Shown here piece by piece: positions 41,982-51,600 of a DNA stretch of 64,000 bases. The stretch's first letter is position 1, and the number at the start of each line of letters is the position of its first letter. Made by a program: the position numbers and the translations under genes. Below the pieces are notes generated by a model. The model was not told the DNA's origin and made no database searches. It was given only the letters and a program-made list of their open reading frames with translations. Origin of the DNA: Lewinella sp. LCG006 (GTDB taxonomy: Bacteria; Bacteroidota; Bacteroidia; Chitinophagales; Saprospiraceae); assembly GCF_040784935.1 (NCBI RefSeq), contig NZ_CP160680.1, positions 5,561,802 through 5,625,801 of the forward strand, given 5' to 3'.

Positions 41982-43649
41982 ATGACAGATCTGGACATCG
42001 CTCGCCAGGTAACCCTCAAGCCAATTACAGAGATCGCCAAAAAAATGGGCATTGGCGTAGACGACATTGAGCAATACGGAAAGTACAAAGCCAAACTCCC
42101 ACTAAACAAAATTGATAAAGAACGCGGCAAAGCCAGCAAGCTGATCCTCGTTTCCGCCATTTCACCCACGCCCGCCGGAGAGGGCAAAACGACCATGTCC
42201 ATCGGTCTTTCAGAGGGACTGAACCGTTTGGGAAAAAAGACGACCGTAGTCCTACGAGAACCTTCCCTTGGGCCAGTCTTTGGCATCAAAGGAGGCGCAA
42301 CGGGCGGCGGCTTCTCGCAGGTGCTCCCCATGGAGGACATCAATTTGCACTTTACGGGCGACTTCTCCGCTATCGAAAAAGCACACAACTTACTGTCGGC
42401 CATTATTGACAACAACATCCAGAGTAAGACCAATACGCTGGGGCTGGATGCCCGCACGATTTCCTGGAAGCGGGTGATCGATATGAATGACCGGGCGTTG
42501 AGACACATCATCGTTGGGCTGGGAGGAACCGGTTCAGGGATACCCCGAGAAACGGGCTTTGACATTACTGCTGCTTCCGAAATCATGGCGATTCTGTGCC
42601 TGTCGGAGGACCTGATGGACCTGAAAAGAAGATTGGGAAATATCTTCGTCGGCTACACCCTCGACAAGCAACCCGTTTACGCCCGCGACCTCAAGGCAGA
42701 AGGAGCCATGACGGCACTACTCAAAGACGCTATCAAACCCAATCTGGTACAAACCATCGAAGGCAACCCGGCCATCATTCACGGCGGGCCTTTTGCCAAT
42801 ATCGCGCAGGGCACCAATTCTGTTATCGCTACCCGCATGGGCATGTCCTTCTCCGACTATACGGTCACCGAAGCCGGTTTTGGCTTTGACCTCGGTGCCG
42901 AAAAATTCTTCGATATCAAGTGTCAAAGTGCTGGCCTTTCTCCCAGGGCGGTTGTACTGACCACTACCATTAGAGCACTTAAGTACCACGGCGGTGCCAA
43001 GTTGGATGCGCTCACGACCCCTGATCTGGAAGCCCTGGCCAAAGGCATCCCCAACTTGGAGAAACACCTCGAAAACATCAAGCAGTTCAATGTCCAACCC
43101 GTCATCGCCATCAATCGGTTTACGACGGATACCGATGAAGAAATAGCCTTGGTACAAAAGGTAGCCAAAGACTTGGGCGTTGCCGTTGCCGTCGCCGAAG
43201 TATGGGCCAAAGGCGGAGAAGGCGCACTGGATTTAGCCGCCAAAGTCATCGAAATCGCCGAAGCAGCCACCACGGATTTTACACCCATGTACGCCTGGGA
43301 ATCTTCGGTGGAATCCAAAATCGAAACCATCGCCACCAAAATCTACGGTGCCGAACACGTCGATTACAGCGCCCAAGCCAAACGCGATTTGCGCACCATC
43401 AGCAACCTGGGGCTGGATCACCTAGCGGTTTGTATTGCCAAAACGCAGAAATCCCTCTCGGACAATCCAAAGCTCCTGGGCCGCCCCAAAGATTTTATCA
43501 TCACGGTCCGCCAAATAGAAATCGCTGCCGGCGCCGGCTTCCTCATCCCCATCACGGGAGATATCATGCGCATGCCCGGCCTTCCTGCACACCCTTCCTC
43601 CGAGCGTATTGATATTGATGGGGAGGGGAATATTAGTGGGTTGTTTTGA
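41982..43649 (+). CDS. fhs: Formate-tetrahydrofolate ligase
   Basis: A 555-residue enzyme of normal length that makes 10-formyl-tetrahydrofolate from formate, THF and ATP. The family P-loop-type block PTPAGEGKTTMSIGL is near 60-74, followed by LREPSLGPVFGIKGGATGGG near 90-109 and the THF-binding region with FGFDLGAEKFFDIKC near 300. The C-terminus IPITGDIMRMPGLP is the conserved end block. It supplies one-carbon units for purine synthesis. Transcribed alone; a hairpin at 43779-43807 follows. Confidence 0.97.
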   Translation: MTDLDIARQVTLKPITEIAKKMGIGVDDIEQYGKYKAKLPLNKIDKERGKASKLILVSAISPTPAGEGKTTMSIGLSEGLNRLGKKTTVVLREPSLGPVFGIKGGATGGGFSQVLPMEDINLHFTGDFSAIEKAHNLLSAIIDNNIQSKTNTLGLDARTISWKRVIDMNDRALRHIIVGLGGTGSGIPRETGFDITAASEIMAILCLSEDLMDLKRRLGNIFVGYTLDKQPVYARDLKAEGAMTALLKDAIKPNLVQTIEGNPAIIHGGPFANIAQGTNSVIATRMGMSFSDYTVTEAGFGFDLGAEKFFDIKCQSAGLSPRAVVLTTTIRALKYHGGAKLDALTTPDLEALAKGIPNLEKHLENIKQFNVQPVIAINRFTTDTDEEIALVQKVAKDLGVAVAVAEVWAKGGEGALDLAAKVIEIAEAATTDFTPMYAWESSVESKIETIATKIYGAEHVDYSAQAKRDLRTISNLGLDHLAVCIAKTQKSLSDNPKLLGRPKDFIITVRQIEIAAGAGFLIPITGDIMRMPGLPAHPSSERIDIDGEGNISGLF

Positions 43650-43778
43650 TGTTTTTTACCAAGGGAAACTCATGAAGGTTCTTCGTTCTTCAGGGAATGG
43701 GTCGTACCCGCCATGAATGACGGGGAACCAACATTTAAGCCACTAATTTGTGACACACTTAGAACAAATGCTTTACTT

Positions 43779-43807
43779 ACGGTGATGATTCTTGATGCCA
43801 TCACCGT
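43779..43807. terminator. Hairpin after fhs
   Basis: ACGGTGATG (43779-43787) pairs with CATCACCGT (43799-43807); loop of 11 bases, followed by GATTTTATCC. It may end the fhs transcript, although it is about 130 bases after the stop and close to the next gene's start, so a leader element is an alternative. Confidence 0.4.
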
Positions 43808-43825
43808 GATTTTATCCCTTTGCTC

Positions 43826-45400
43826 ATGAGCAGAATCCTACTGACAAGTCTGTTTTTATCTATGCTGTACTTCTCCAGTGAAGCCCAAAACACCTTCAAC
43901 AAGCAATACTATTTTGATGGTATTGCAGCTATTGGGAATGGTGTTCATGTTACGGATAGCTGTTATTATATTTCTGGTTTAGTGGTCGATACAATTGCTG
44001 ATGGCGTATATGACGGTTTGATGTTTGGCAAATTAGATTTAGAAGGGAACCTACAGGAGTATTCGCTACATCTTGATTCTTTGTCAGATTATGAAAATTG
44101 GAATACACCTTTGTTGTTTAACGATAATGCTTTTACATCCGTAGGTTTTGGAAAAGACTCCTTTACTTACCTATACTGGTTACGCTTAGATAATAACGGC
44201 GAAAAAATTGACGAAAAAAAGTATCGAAGTCCCTTTAGTCCAGATGACTGGTTTATTCATCCATACGGAGTTGAGTACTCTTCCCTGGACAAACGATATT
44301 ATATCGTGTCGGATGTGGGGTATTATCTACCTAGTGGCGTGCTTAACGGAGAATTTAGTGTTTTATGTTTAGACAGTATGGGTAATAAATTGTGGGATGA
44401 AACCTATGGAAACTCATGGATGGATACGCCTTTAAGCTTAATAAGTTTATCAGATTCAACAATAGTAATCGGCACATCCCTGTCAAACTACAACTTAACT
44501 TTTCTTAATAAAATTTATCAAACTCAATTGGTTGCAATCGATACTAGTGGTCAAGTCCAATGGACTTGGACATCTACAAGTCAAATACAACAAGGTGCCA
44601 ATGATATATTGATAGAAGAAGATGGTGATTTAATTGTAGCTAGTGCCGGAGGATTTCTAGAATATGTGAATGCTGCTACACGAATAATGCTTTGGGATCG
44701 AGGATTAATATTTAAACTAAATGAAAACAGAGAAACAGAGTGGGAATGCGAGTTTACAGAGCCAGGGGCTACATTTGAAAACAGGTTAACAAAAATTATT
44801 AAAGCTGCCGATAATTCAGGCTATATAGCAGCAGGACAAATGAGAGTATGGTTGAATGAAGACGATGCTAGTTTGTTAGGTTGGCTGGTAAAAGTAAGTC
44901 CCGAAGGAGACAGCTTATGGAGTCGCAGGTTATTTTACTACGAACAACCCGACAGCATCGAATACGAGCACCATATTCACGATTTGCAAGCTACTCCTGA
45001 TGGAGGCTACTTTATGAGTGGGTATACTTTAGATCGGGCCGCAGGAGCTACGCCGCCCCGTCAACGAGCCTGGTTTATCAAAGTCGATAGTGAGGGCTGT
45101 CTCATTCCTGGCTGTGGCTTGGTCGATACAGAATCTCCAAATGAGGAAGGGCCCGCCTTGCTCATCTACCCCAATCCAGCCGACCAGTATCTCAACATAT
45201 ATCTGGGAGATAATAGCGGTCAGGAATGGACGTTTCTGGTGCTTGATGGTGTAGGTCGGCAGTTAGGTCGTTATGAAGCTCCACTTGGGCAAACGACCTA
45301 TATGGTGCCAGTGGGTAATTATCCGGCAGGGGGGTATTATTTACAGGTGGTAGATGAGCTGGGAAAGAGGTTGAAAACTTATTCTTGGGTGAAGGGGTAG
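43826..45400 (+). CDS. Secreted protein with T9SS type A sorting domain, unknown function
   Basis: The ATG at 43826 begins a signal peptide (MSRILLTSLFLS...SSEAQ). The 524-residue product has repeated Trp/Asp/Gly strands (for example LDSMGNKLWDETYGN, GLIFKLNENRETEWECEF, GWLVKVSPEGDSLWSRR, AWFIKVDSEGC), which look like blades of a beta-propeller. The last 80 residues (LLIYPNPADQYLNIYL to the end) are a T9SS type A sorting domain that sends the protein out of the cell. The body of the gene is clearly more AT-rich than its 3' end and its neighbours, suggesting a transferred body joined to a resident tail. Function unknown. Confidence 0.8.
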   Translation: MSRILLTSLFLSMLYFSSEAQNTFNKQYYFDGIAAIGNGVHVTDSCYYISGLVVDTIADGVYDGLMFGKLDLEGNLQEYSLHLDSLSDYENWNTPLLFNDNAFTSVGFGKDSFTYLYWLRLDNNGEKIDEKKYRSPFSPDDWFIHPYGVEYSSLDKRYYIVSDVGYYLPSGVLNGEFSVLCLDSMGNKLWDETYGNSWMDTPLSLISLSDSTIVIGTSLSNYNLTFLNKIYQTQLVAIDTSGQVQWTWTSTSQIQQGANDILIEEDGDLIVASAGGFLEYVNAATRIMLWDRGLIFKLNENRETEWECEFTEPGATFENRLTKIIKAADNSGYIAAGQMRVWLNEDDASLLGWLVKVSPEGDSLWSRRLFYYEQPDSIEYEHHIHDLQATPDGGYFMSGYTLDRAAGATPPRQRAWFIKVDSEGCLIPGCGLVDTESPNEEGPALLIYPNPADQYLNIYLGDNSGQEWTFLVLDGVGRQLGRYEAPLGQTTYMVPVGNYPAGGYYLQVVDELGKRLKTYSWVKG

Positions 45401-45673
45401 GTGCCGTTTTGCCTTTCATACATTTACACGAATTGGGAGGATTCTGCTGCCAAATCCACCATTGCATTGCAGCGCAAACACCACGAACACATTTCATAAA
45501 AAGCCCGAAAATCCGTTTAATCCGTTCCATCCCTGCCTGCTCGGCCTGCCTGCTGCAGGCAGGCTGTGCCTCACGGGCAGGCAGGCGTGTTCTATCCTGT
45601 TGCTAGTGACTGCGTTCTGGCTGCCACCCCCCATTTGCATAAATACATTTATGCATTTACACGAACAGGAGGG
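45401..45673. repeat. Convergent gap with palindromes and a short direct repeat
   Basis: Contains a 21-base palindrome GCCTGCCTGC-T-GCAGGCAGGC (45544-45564), an outer CCTGCCTGC/GGCAGGCAGG pair (about 45531-45540 and 45575-45585), a perfect palindrome TGCATAAAT-AC-ATTTATGCA (45636-45655) and a direct repeat CATTTACACGAA..GGGAGG/AGGAGG (about 45420 and 45653). It lies between two converging genes; no frame of note. Confidence 0.55.
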
Positions 45674-48600
45674 TTACCTCAACAACACCACATCCCCCTT
45701 CAAAATCACCACCTCGCCGCTGATCAATCTAACCTGAGCAAAGTAAACAAAGACGGCTGGGTTCATCACCTCTCCGTTCAGTTTACCATCCCAGCCGTAG
45801 AGGGGATCATTGGGTTGGAATGGCCCTTCTATATAGACCTGATTACCCCAGCGATCAAAGATCTGGAAGCTTTCAATTTCTGCGACACCATGGCCCGCAA
45901 AGATCATCAGCTCATCATTGGAGCCATCACCATTGGGGGAAAAGGCCGAAGGAATGTAGACGTTGATATCCTGCTCCACAAAAATGCGGATGATATCACT
46001 CACGGTACAGCCATTGGCATCCATCATCTCCAGTTGGTAAATCGTCGTTTCCGTAGGTGCGGCGTAAGTCACAAAGGTATCGGGTTGGCTCAATCCTTCG
46101 GTAGGTGTCCATGTCCAGGAGGCAGGGATAAAATCATAGAGAGGGTCGATCAGCACACTGTCGCCCAACTGGATGGTCTCATCACCGCCCAGCTCTAATT
46201 GTAGGAGTTGCCCTTCTGGAATACCAGCACTTACCGTAATTTGACAGTCATTGACATCCTGGATATAGACCGTATAACTTCCCGCGGCCAAGTTGGGTAA
46301 AAGGGTAGGGAAGGAGCCAGAATTACTGTAGAACTCATTGTCGAGGCTGTACTCATAAGGCGCGACGCCACCAAAGATGGTATCAATGGTAATACTACCG
46401 GTATTGCTGCCAAAACAACCCGCAGAAGCGCCAAAAAGCGTGGCTTCAATGGGGGCAGGTGCTGTGATTTCGATGTTCTCTACCTGCGTACAACCTGGTG
46501 AATCGGTGACCGTAACGGAATAACTTCCCGCTGGCAAGTTGTCGATGCTAGAAGTTGTGGCATTATTGCTCCACGTATATGTAAAAGGCCCAATTCCAGA
46601 CAAAACGTCTACGGTCAAAACGCCGTCTTGCTGACCGGCACAACTGATGCCCGTTCCACCACTACTGTTAGAAATAGCTACATCAATCGCCAGATTGCTG
46701 GAACGAATCAATCGCTGATTATCCAGGATCGTTACGGGGCAGCCACTGGCACTGGTTACGGCATCAAGGTCAATAACGACGTCATTGCCGTTGCCTGCTC
46801 CAATATTTATATCGTAAGTACCTTCGTTGAGGTCGTTCAATACCAAAGTGAAGCCCGTAGATGCCGATAGGGAAACATCAAATTGATCATTCCCAAGAAG
46901 GGTGAATGTCGCAGGTAATGCCTGGTTGCCACAAATCACCGTATCTGCTTCCAGGCTGGCAAATAATTCCGGACGGAAAGTGGTCGTGACAAAAATCGTT
47001 GAGTCACAGCCATTGGCCGCAGCATTTTCCAAGATGACAATGCCACTAGTGTTGAGTGCATCAAAGGTTTGGCTGCCAACGGTCAAGCTTTCGCCAAAAC
47101 AAAGTAAGGTGTCTAAATTGCTTAAGCTACCAGGAAGGAACATTAAATCAACGACGATGGTAGAATCACAACCATTGCTACTAGCGCCAGGAAGCACGAC
47201 CGTACCACCAGGGTTGGCCGCATTGAAAATACTATCTCCAACCATGATTTCTTCCCCTGCACAAAGCGTACTGTTCAATAGGCTTTCTGCGGGAGGGAAG
47301 GTACTCAGGTCTACTTGCACCAGGGAATCACAGCCACTGCTGGCACCGTTGGGGATCAAAATGTCATAAAGACCAGCGCTCCGCAGGATGCTATCACCGA
47401 CCATCAATGAATCTCCTGGGCAAAGGAAGGAACTGAAGGTATTGGTGGCCAGCGGGATAAGGTTGAGGTTGACTAGAATCAGAGAGTCACAACCATTAGC
47501 GGCCTGATTAGGTAATTCCAGTATATCCGTAAGTCGATTCTCATCAAATACTTCTCCCGCAATAATTAGGGTGTCACCCGCACAAAGATCGCTGTTGATG
47601 TTGTTGATGCCCGCGGATAGTTCGGTGAGGTTGACGGTAATGGTCGAGTCGCAGCCATTGCTACTGGCATTGTCCAGTACAACGATGCCGCTGCTGTTGC
47701 CGACGAAGAAGGACATTCCTCCGTAAGTGACAGTGTCTCCCGGGCAGATATTATCTTCTATCAGCAAGGTACTCGCAGGGAAGAAGCTGAGGTCTACGAC
47801 CACGGTACTGTCACAGCCGTTGCTCGCTGCACCCGTCAAAATCACCTGGCCACTTGGATGGTCAAAGTCAAAAACTTCTCCGCCCACGGTGACGCTGTCT
47901 TCTAGGCAGATGGTGGTCGTCAGGTCACTCATCGGATTAGGTTGACCTCCCGTGATGGTCGTGGTAGCGATGGCCACACAACCCGCATCACCCGTGACTG
48001 TGACCGAGTAGTCCCCCGGCGCAAGGTTGGTAATTTGTTGGGTGACCGCCATATTGCTCCAGGTAAAGCTATAAGGCATTGTTCCTCCGCTGGGGAGCGC
48101 TGTAGCTATACCATCATTGGCTCCTTCACACTGCTCGTTGGTGGTGTCGATGCTTAGCGCAAAAGTACAACTGCCATCCACCAGCGTCGTCTGGCAATCT
48201 ACGGAGCAAGTTCCGTCGCTGATCGTAATGCTGTAGGTGCCAATGGGGAGGTTGCTGATGGGCGTTATTCCAGGTGTGATCGGCAGGGTTCCCATCGTAC
48301 CGTTACCATTGTCGTAGGTAAGGGTGAATGGGCCACCCGGGCCACTGGTAAAATCGATGGTAATGACACCATCACTTGCCGTCGCACTGCTAGGTTGGGT
48401 CGTGGCCGTACAGCTGTAAACAATGGCTGTCGGCTCGGTAAGGGTGATCATGCCAGAAGTCACACAATTGCTGTTGTCGGTCACCGTCACACTGTAAATT
48501 CCAGCGGCTAAGCCAGTCTGATCACCATTTGGTCCTTGACCATTTAAAGCACTATTGTTCCATACGAAAGTGTAGTCTGGCGCTCCGTTATTCAGTTGAA

Positions 48601-51600
48601 TATTAATGGTGCCATCAGAAAAACCATTACAACTAGGATCAGTTCCCGCCAGGACGATGCTAAAGTTGCAGGTGTTATTTTCCGTAAGGACAAAACCACA
48701 AACTTCCTGACAGCCATTGCTATCTTCTACCGTCACCGTGTAAGCACCAGCGCTCAGGTCGGTAATAGGGAAAGTTCCTGGGGTGTTGAAGGTAGCCGTA
48801 CCCATTACCGGACCATCCCAGCTAATGGTATAAGGAGGGGTGCCGCCCGATAGCACGACATTCACCCCACCATCCGTACTGGTGGAGGTCGTAGGTTGGT
48901 TGACTTGAGAACAATTCAGGAAGATGGCCGGAGGGTCAACCAGCGTGAGACTCGTCGTTTCGGTACAACCCGCTGCATCGGTCACCGTCACTTCGTACAG
49001 CCCTGCCGCAACGTTGACGTGATCTTCCGTGCCATCAAAAGCATCCACGTTCCAGTCGATACTTACGATGGGCGAGCTGCTGTCGATGAATAAATCCAGG
49101 CTGCCAGTAGCGGTATTGGCACAGTCGGGGTTGGTGCCTTGGAGATCTAAAGTCAAGTCACAAGTCGTCGCATTTAGGGTGGCCATACAGCTTGTGGTAC
49201 AGCCATTGCCATCTTCTACCGTAATGGTGTAGCTGCCTGCACCAAGGTTGTCGATCAGGAAATTCCCTGCCGTCAGCAGGTTGCCAGTGCCGTTGGTAGG
49301 GCCGGTCCAGCTGATCGTATAAGGTGCCGTACCGCCGCTCGCATTGAGGTTGATGCTGCCATCTGTTGCGCCGGCATTGCTCGGGTTGGTTGTTGCCGAA
49401 CAGTCGAGCACAATTGCCGGAGGAGAAGGGACCAGAAAGTTCAAGGTTCCTACACAACCTGCGGCATCGGTCACCGTTACGCTGAGCGAAATCCCAGGAG
49501 TAAGGCCCGTAGCTGTATTCATTCCATCAAAAGTATCATTGCTCCAGTTATAGGTATAGTTGGGTGTTCCATCTTCTGGTGTTACCGTTACGCTGCCGTC
49601 AGCGCTGTCACTACAGCTTGGAGGGGTGCCATTCTGGCTCAGCGTAAGGGCGCAAGGCGGTACTTGCAAATCTACGCTACAACTTGTGGTACAGCCATCG
49701 GGGTTGGTAACCGTAATTTGGTAGATACCCGGCGGCAGGTTGTTTTGCGTAAAGCTATTCGCAGGCATTGCATTTTCAGCAATGGTACCATTGGTTCCTG
49801 CACCGTCATCATACGTAACGGTGTAGGGGCCTCCGGGGCCATTATTTACGGTAATGGTTAAAGCACCATCGGTAGCTGCCAGACCAGACGGTAAGTTGGT
49901 AGCTGCACAGTTGATGGTATAAGCAGCCGGATCAGTCAGCGTAATCATTGCCATTTCTACACAGCCTAGTTGATCAACGACGGTGACGGAATAAGTGCCC
50001 GCCTGGAGATTGTTGGCAGTGGTTAAGCCATCCAAATTATTATCGTTCCAGTCGATAGCGGTGATCATCTGACTACTGGTAATTTCCAGATTCAGGGTCC
50101 CATCAGCAGATCCGGCACACAGCGGATCATTGCCCGTAAGGGTAAGGCTTAGGTCGCAAACCGGATCGATGACAAAAGCACAACTCTGGCTACAGCCATT
50201 TTCATCCGTAAGGGTAAAGGTGTAAGCTCCAGGTGGCAAAATCGCGGAGTCCCAGGTTCCTGGATTGTTTTCGGTAAAACTGATGTTGATAGGGCCCGCC
50301 AGATCCAAAAGATAGAAAGGGGTGCCACCACTGTAGGTGAAGGAATAGCTTCCTGGCCCACTTCCTTGCCCCATTGCATTAGCCCGACAATCGAGAAGTA
50401 GTGGAGCGGGATCAGCAATCGTCGCCGTTTGCTCGGCTGTACAGCCATCCATATCCGTGATGGTGAGGGTGTAGGTACCAGGAGAGAGGCCGTTGAGCTG
50501 GTCGAGCCCGTCGTATTGGTCATCAGACCAATCGTATTGATAGTTGGGTACACCATTGTTGATAATGACGGTGATGCTGCCGTCGTCAGCACCAGTACAA
50601 CTTGGGGCTAAAGCATCCAGCGAAAAGTTGAGGGTACAAGTGGTTGCCTCAATGGTGAACAGACAATCAGTTGTACAGCCATTATCATCGGTAATAGTGA
50701 TGATGTAATCACCTGGTGCCAGATTGTCGAAGACATAACTGTTGGGGCTTAGATTGCTTAAACTTGCGTTGACGGGTCCCGTGAGTATTGCTTCATAAAG
50801 AGGTGTGCCACCACTGACGTCGAAAGTTACTTCCCCATCATTAGCGCCCGCCGAAGTTTCGTCATTGACCACCATACAGAAGAGGTCAATTGCTGTAGGG
50901 GCAGCCAGGTCAATGTCGGCAAAGGTTTCACAGCCATTCCCATCCGTGAGCGTCAGGGAATAAAATCCAGGAGAGAGTCCGGTCAGTACCTGCTGGCCAT
51001 CATAGTTGTTGTCGTTCCAATCAAAGGAATAAGGTGTCGGACCTGTAACCGTTACGGAAATGCCTCCGTCGGCGCTATTATTACAAGTAATGGTATTGTC
51101 CAGGTTGATGCTTGCCTCTGGCAAATCCAAAACGGTAAGGGTCACCTCAACAGTTGCTGAAATACAGCCATTATCGTCGATCGCAGCGTAGACAATATCG
51201 CTACTGCTGGTGTAGTTGCCTGGTGTGCCAATGGGGTTGTTACCCGCCTGGTCGGTAAACCAGAGCACCGTAATTCCTGTATTTCCATTGACGGCCTCAT
51301 CTGCTTGGGTGAGGTCGAAGGTAGCTTGCCCAGTACCCTCATCACAGGCTTCCAGGCTGGTCGAGTTGGGGGTGTTAAGGCTGCCAACTGTGAAGGTCGC
51401 CGAAGGGCCGGGAGCCAGTGTGAAGGTACAGCCTGAGGTGGAGGTTATTTCGTCGATGCTGAATGTGGTGGTTTCCGTTACCGAAAAACTCAGCTGCGAG
51501 AAATTGGTAATCCCGTTATAAGTAGAAACACTTGTGCCATTGGCATCTGTAATAAGGAGGTCAAAGTCATAAGCATCCCCATTAGGCAAGGAAAACGTAA

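Noticed and set aside
41788-42070. Two overlapping short plus-strand frames before fhs
   Set aside because: They overlap each other and the fhs start, have low-complexity Pro/Asn-rich sequence and no recognisable start context; probably chance frames in the leader.
46980-47930. Regularly spaced repeats that could suggest a CRISPR array
   Set aside because: The units are about 165 bases, diverged, in frame and encode the CxGDS/NGCDS protein repeats of the giant surface gene.
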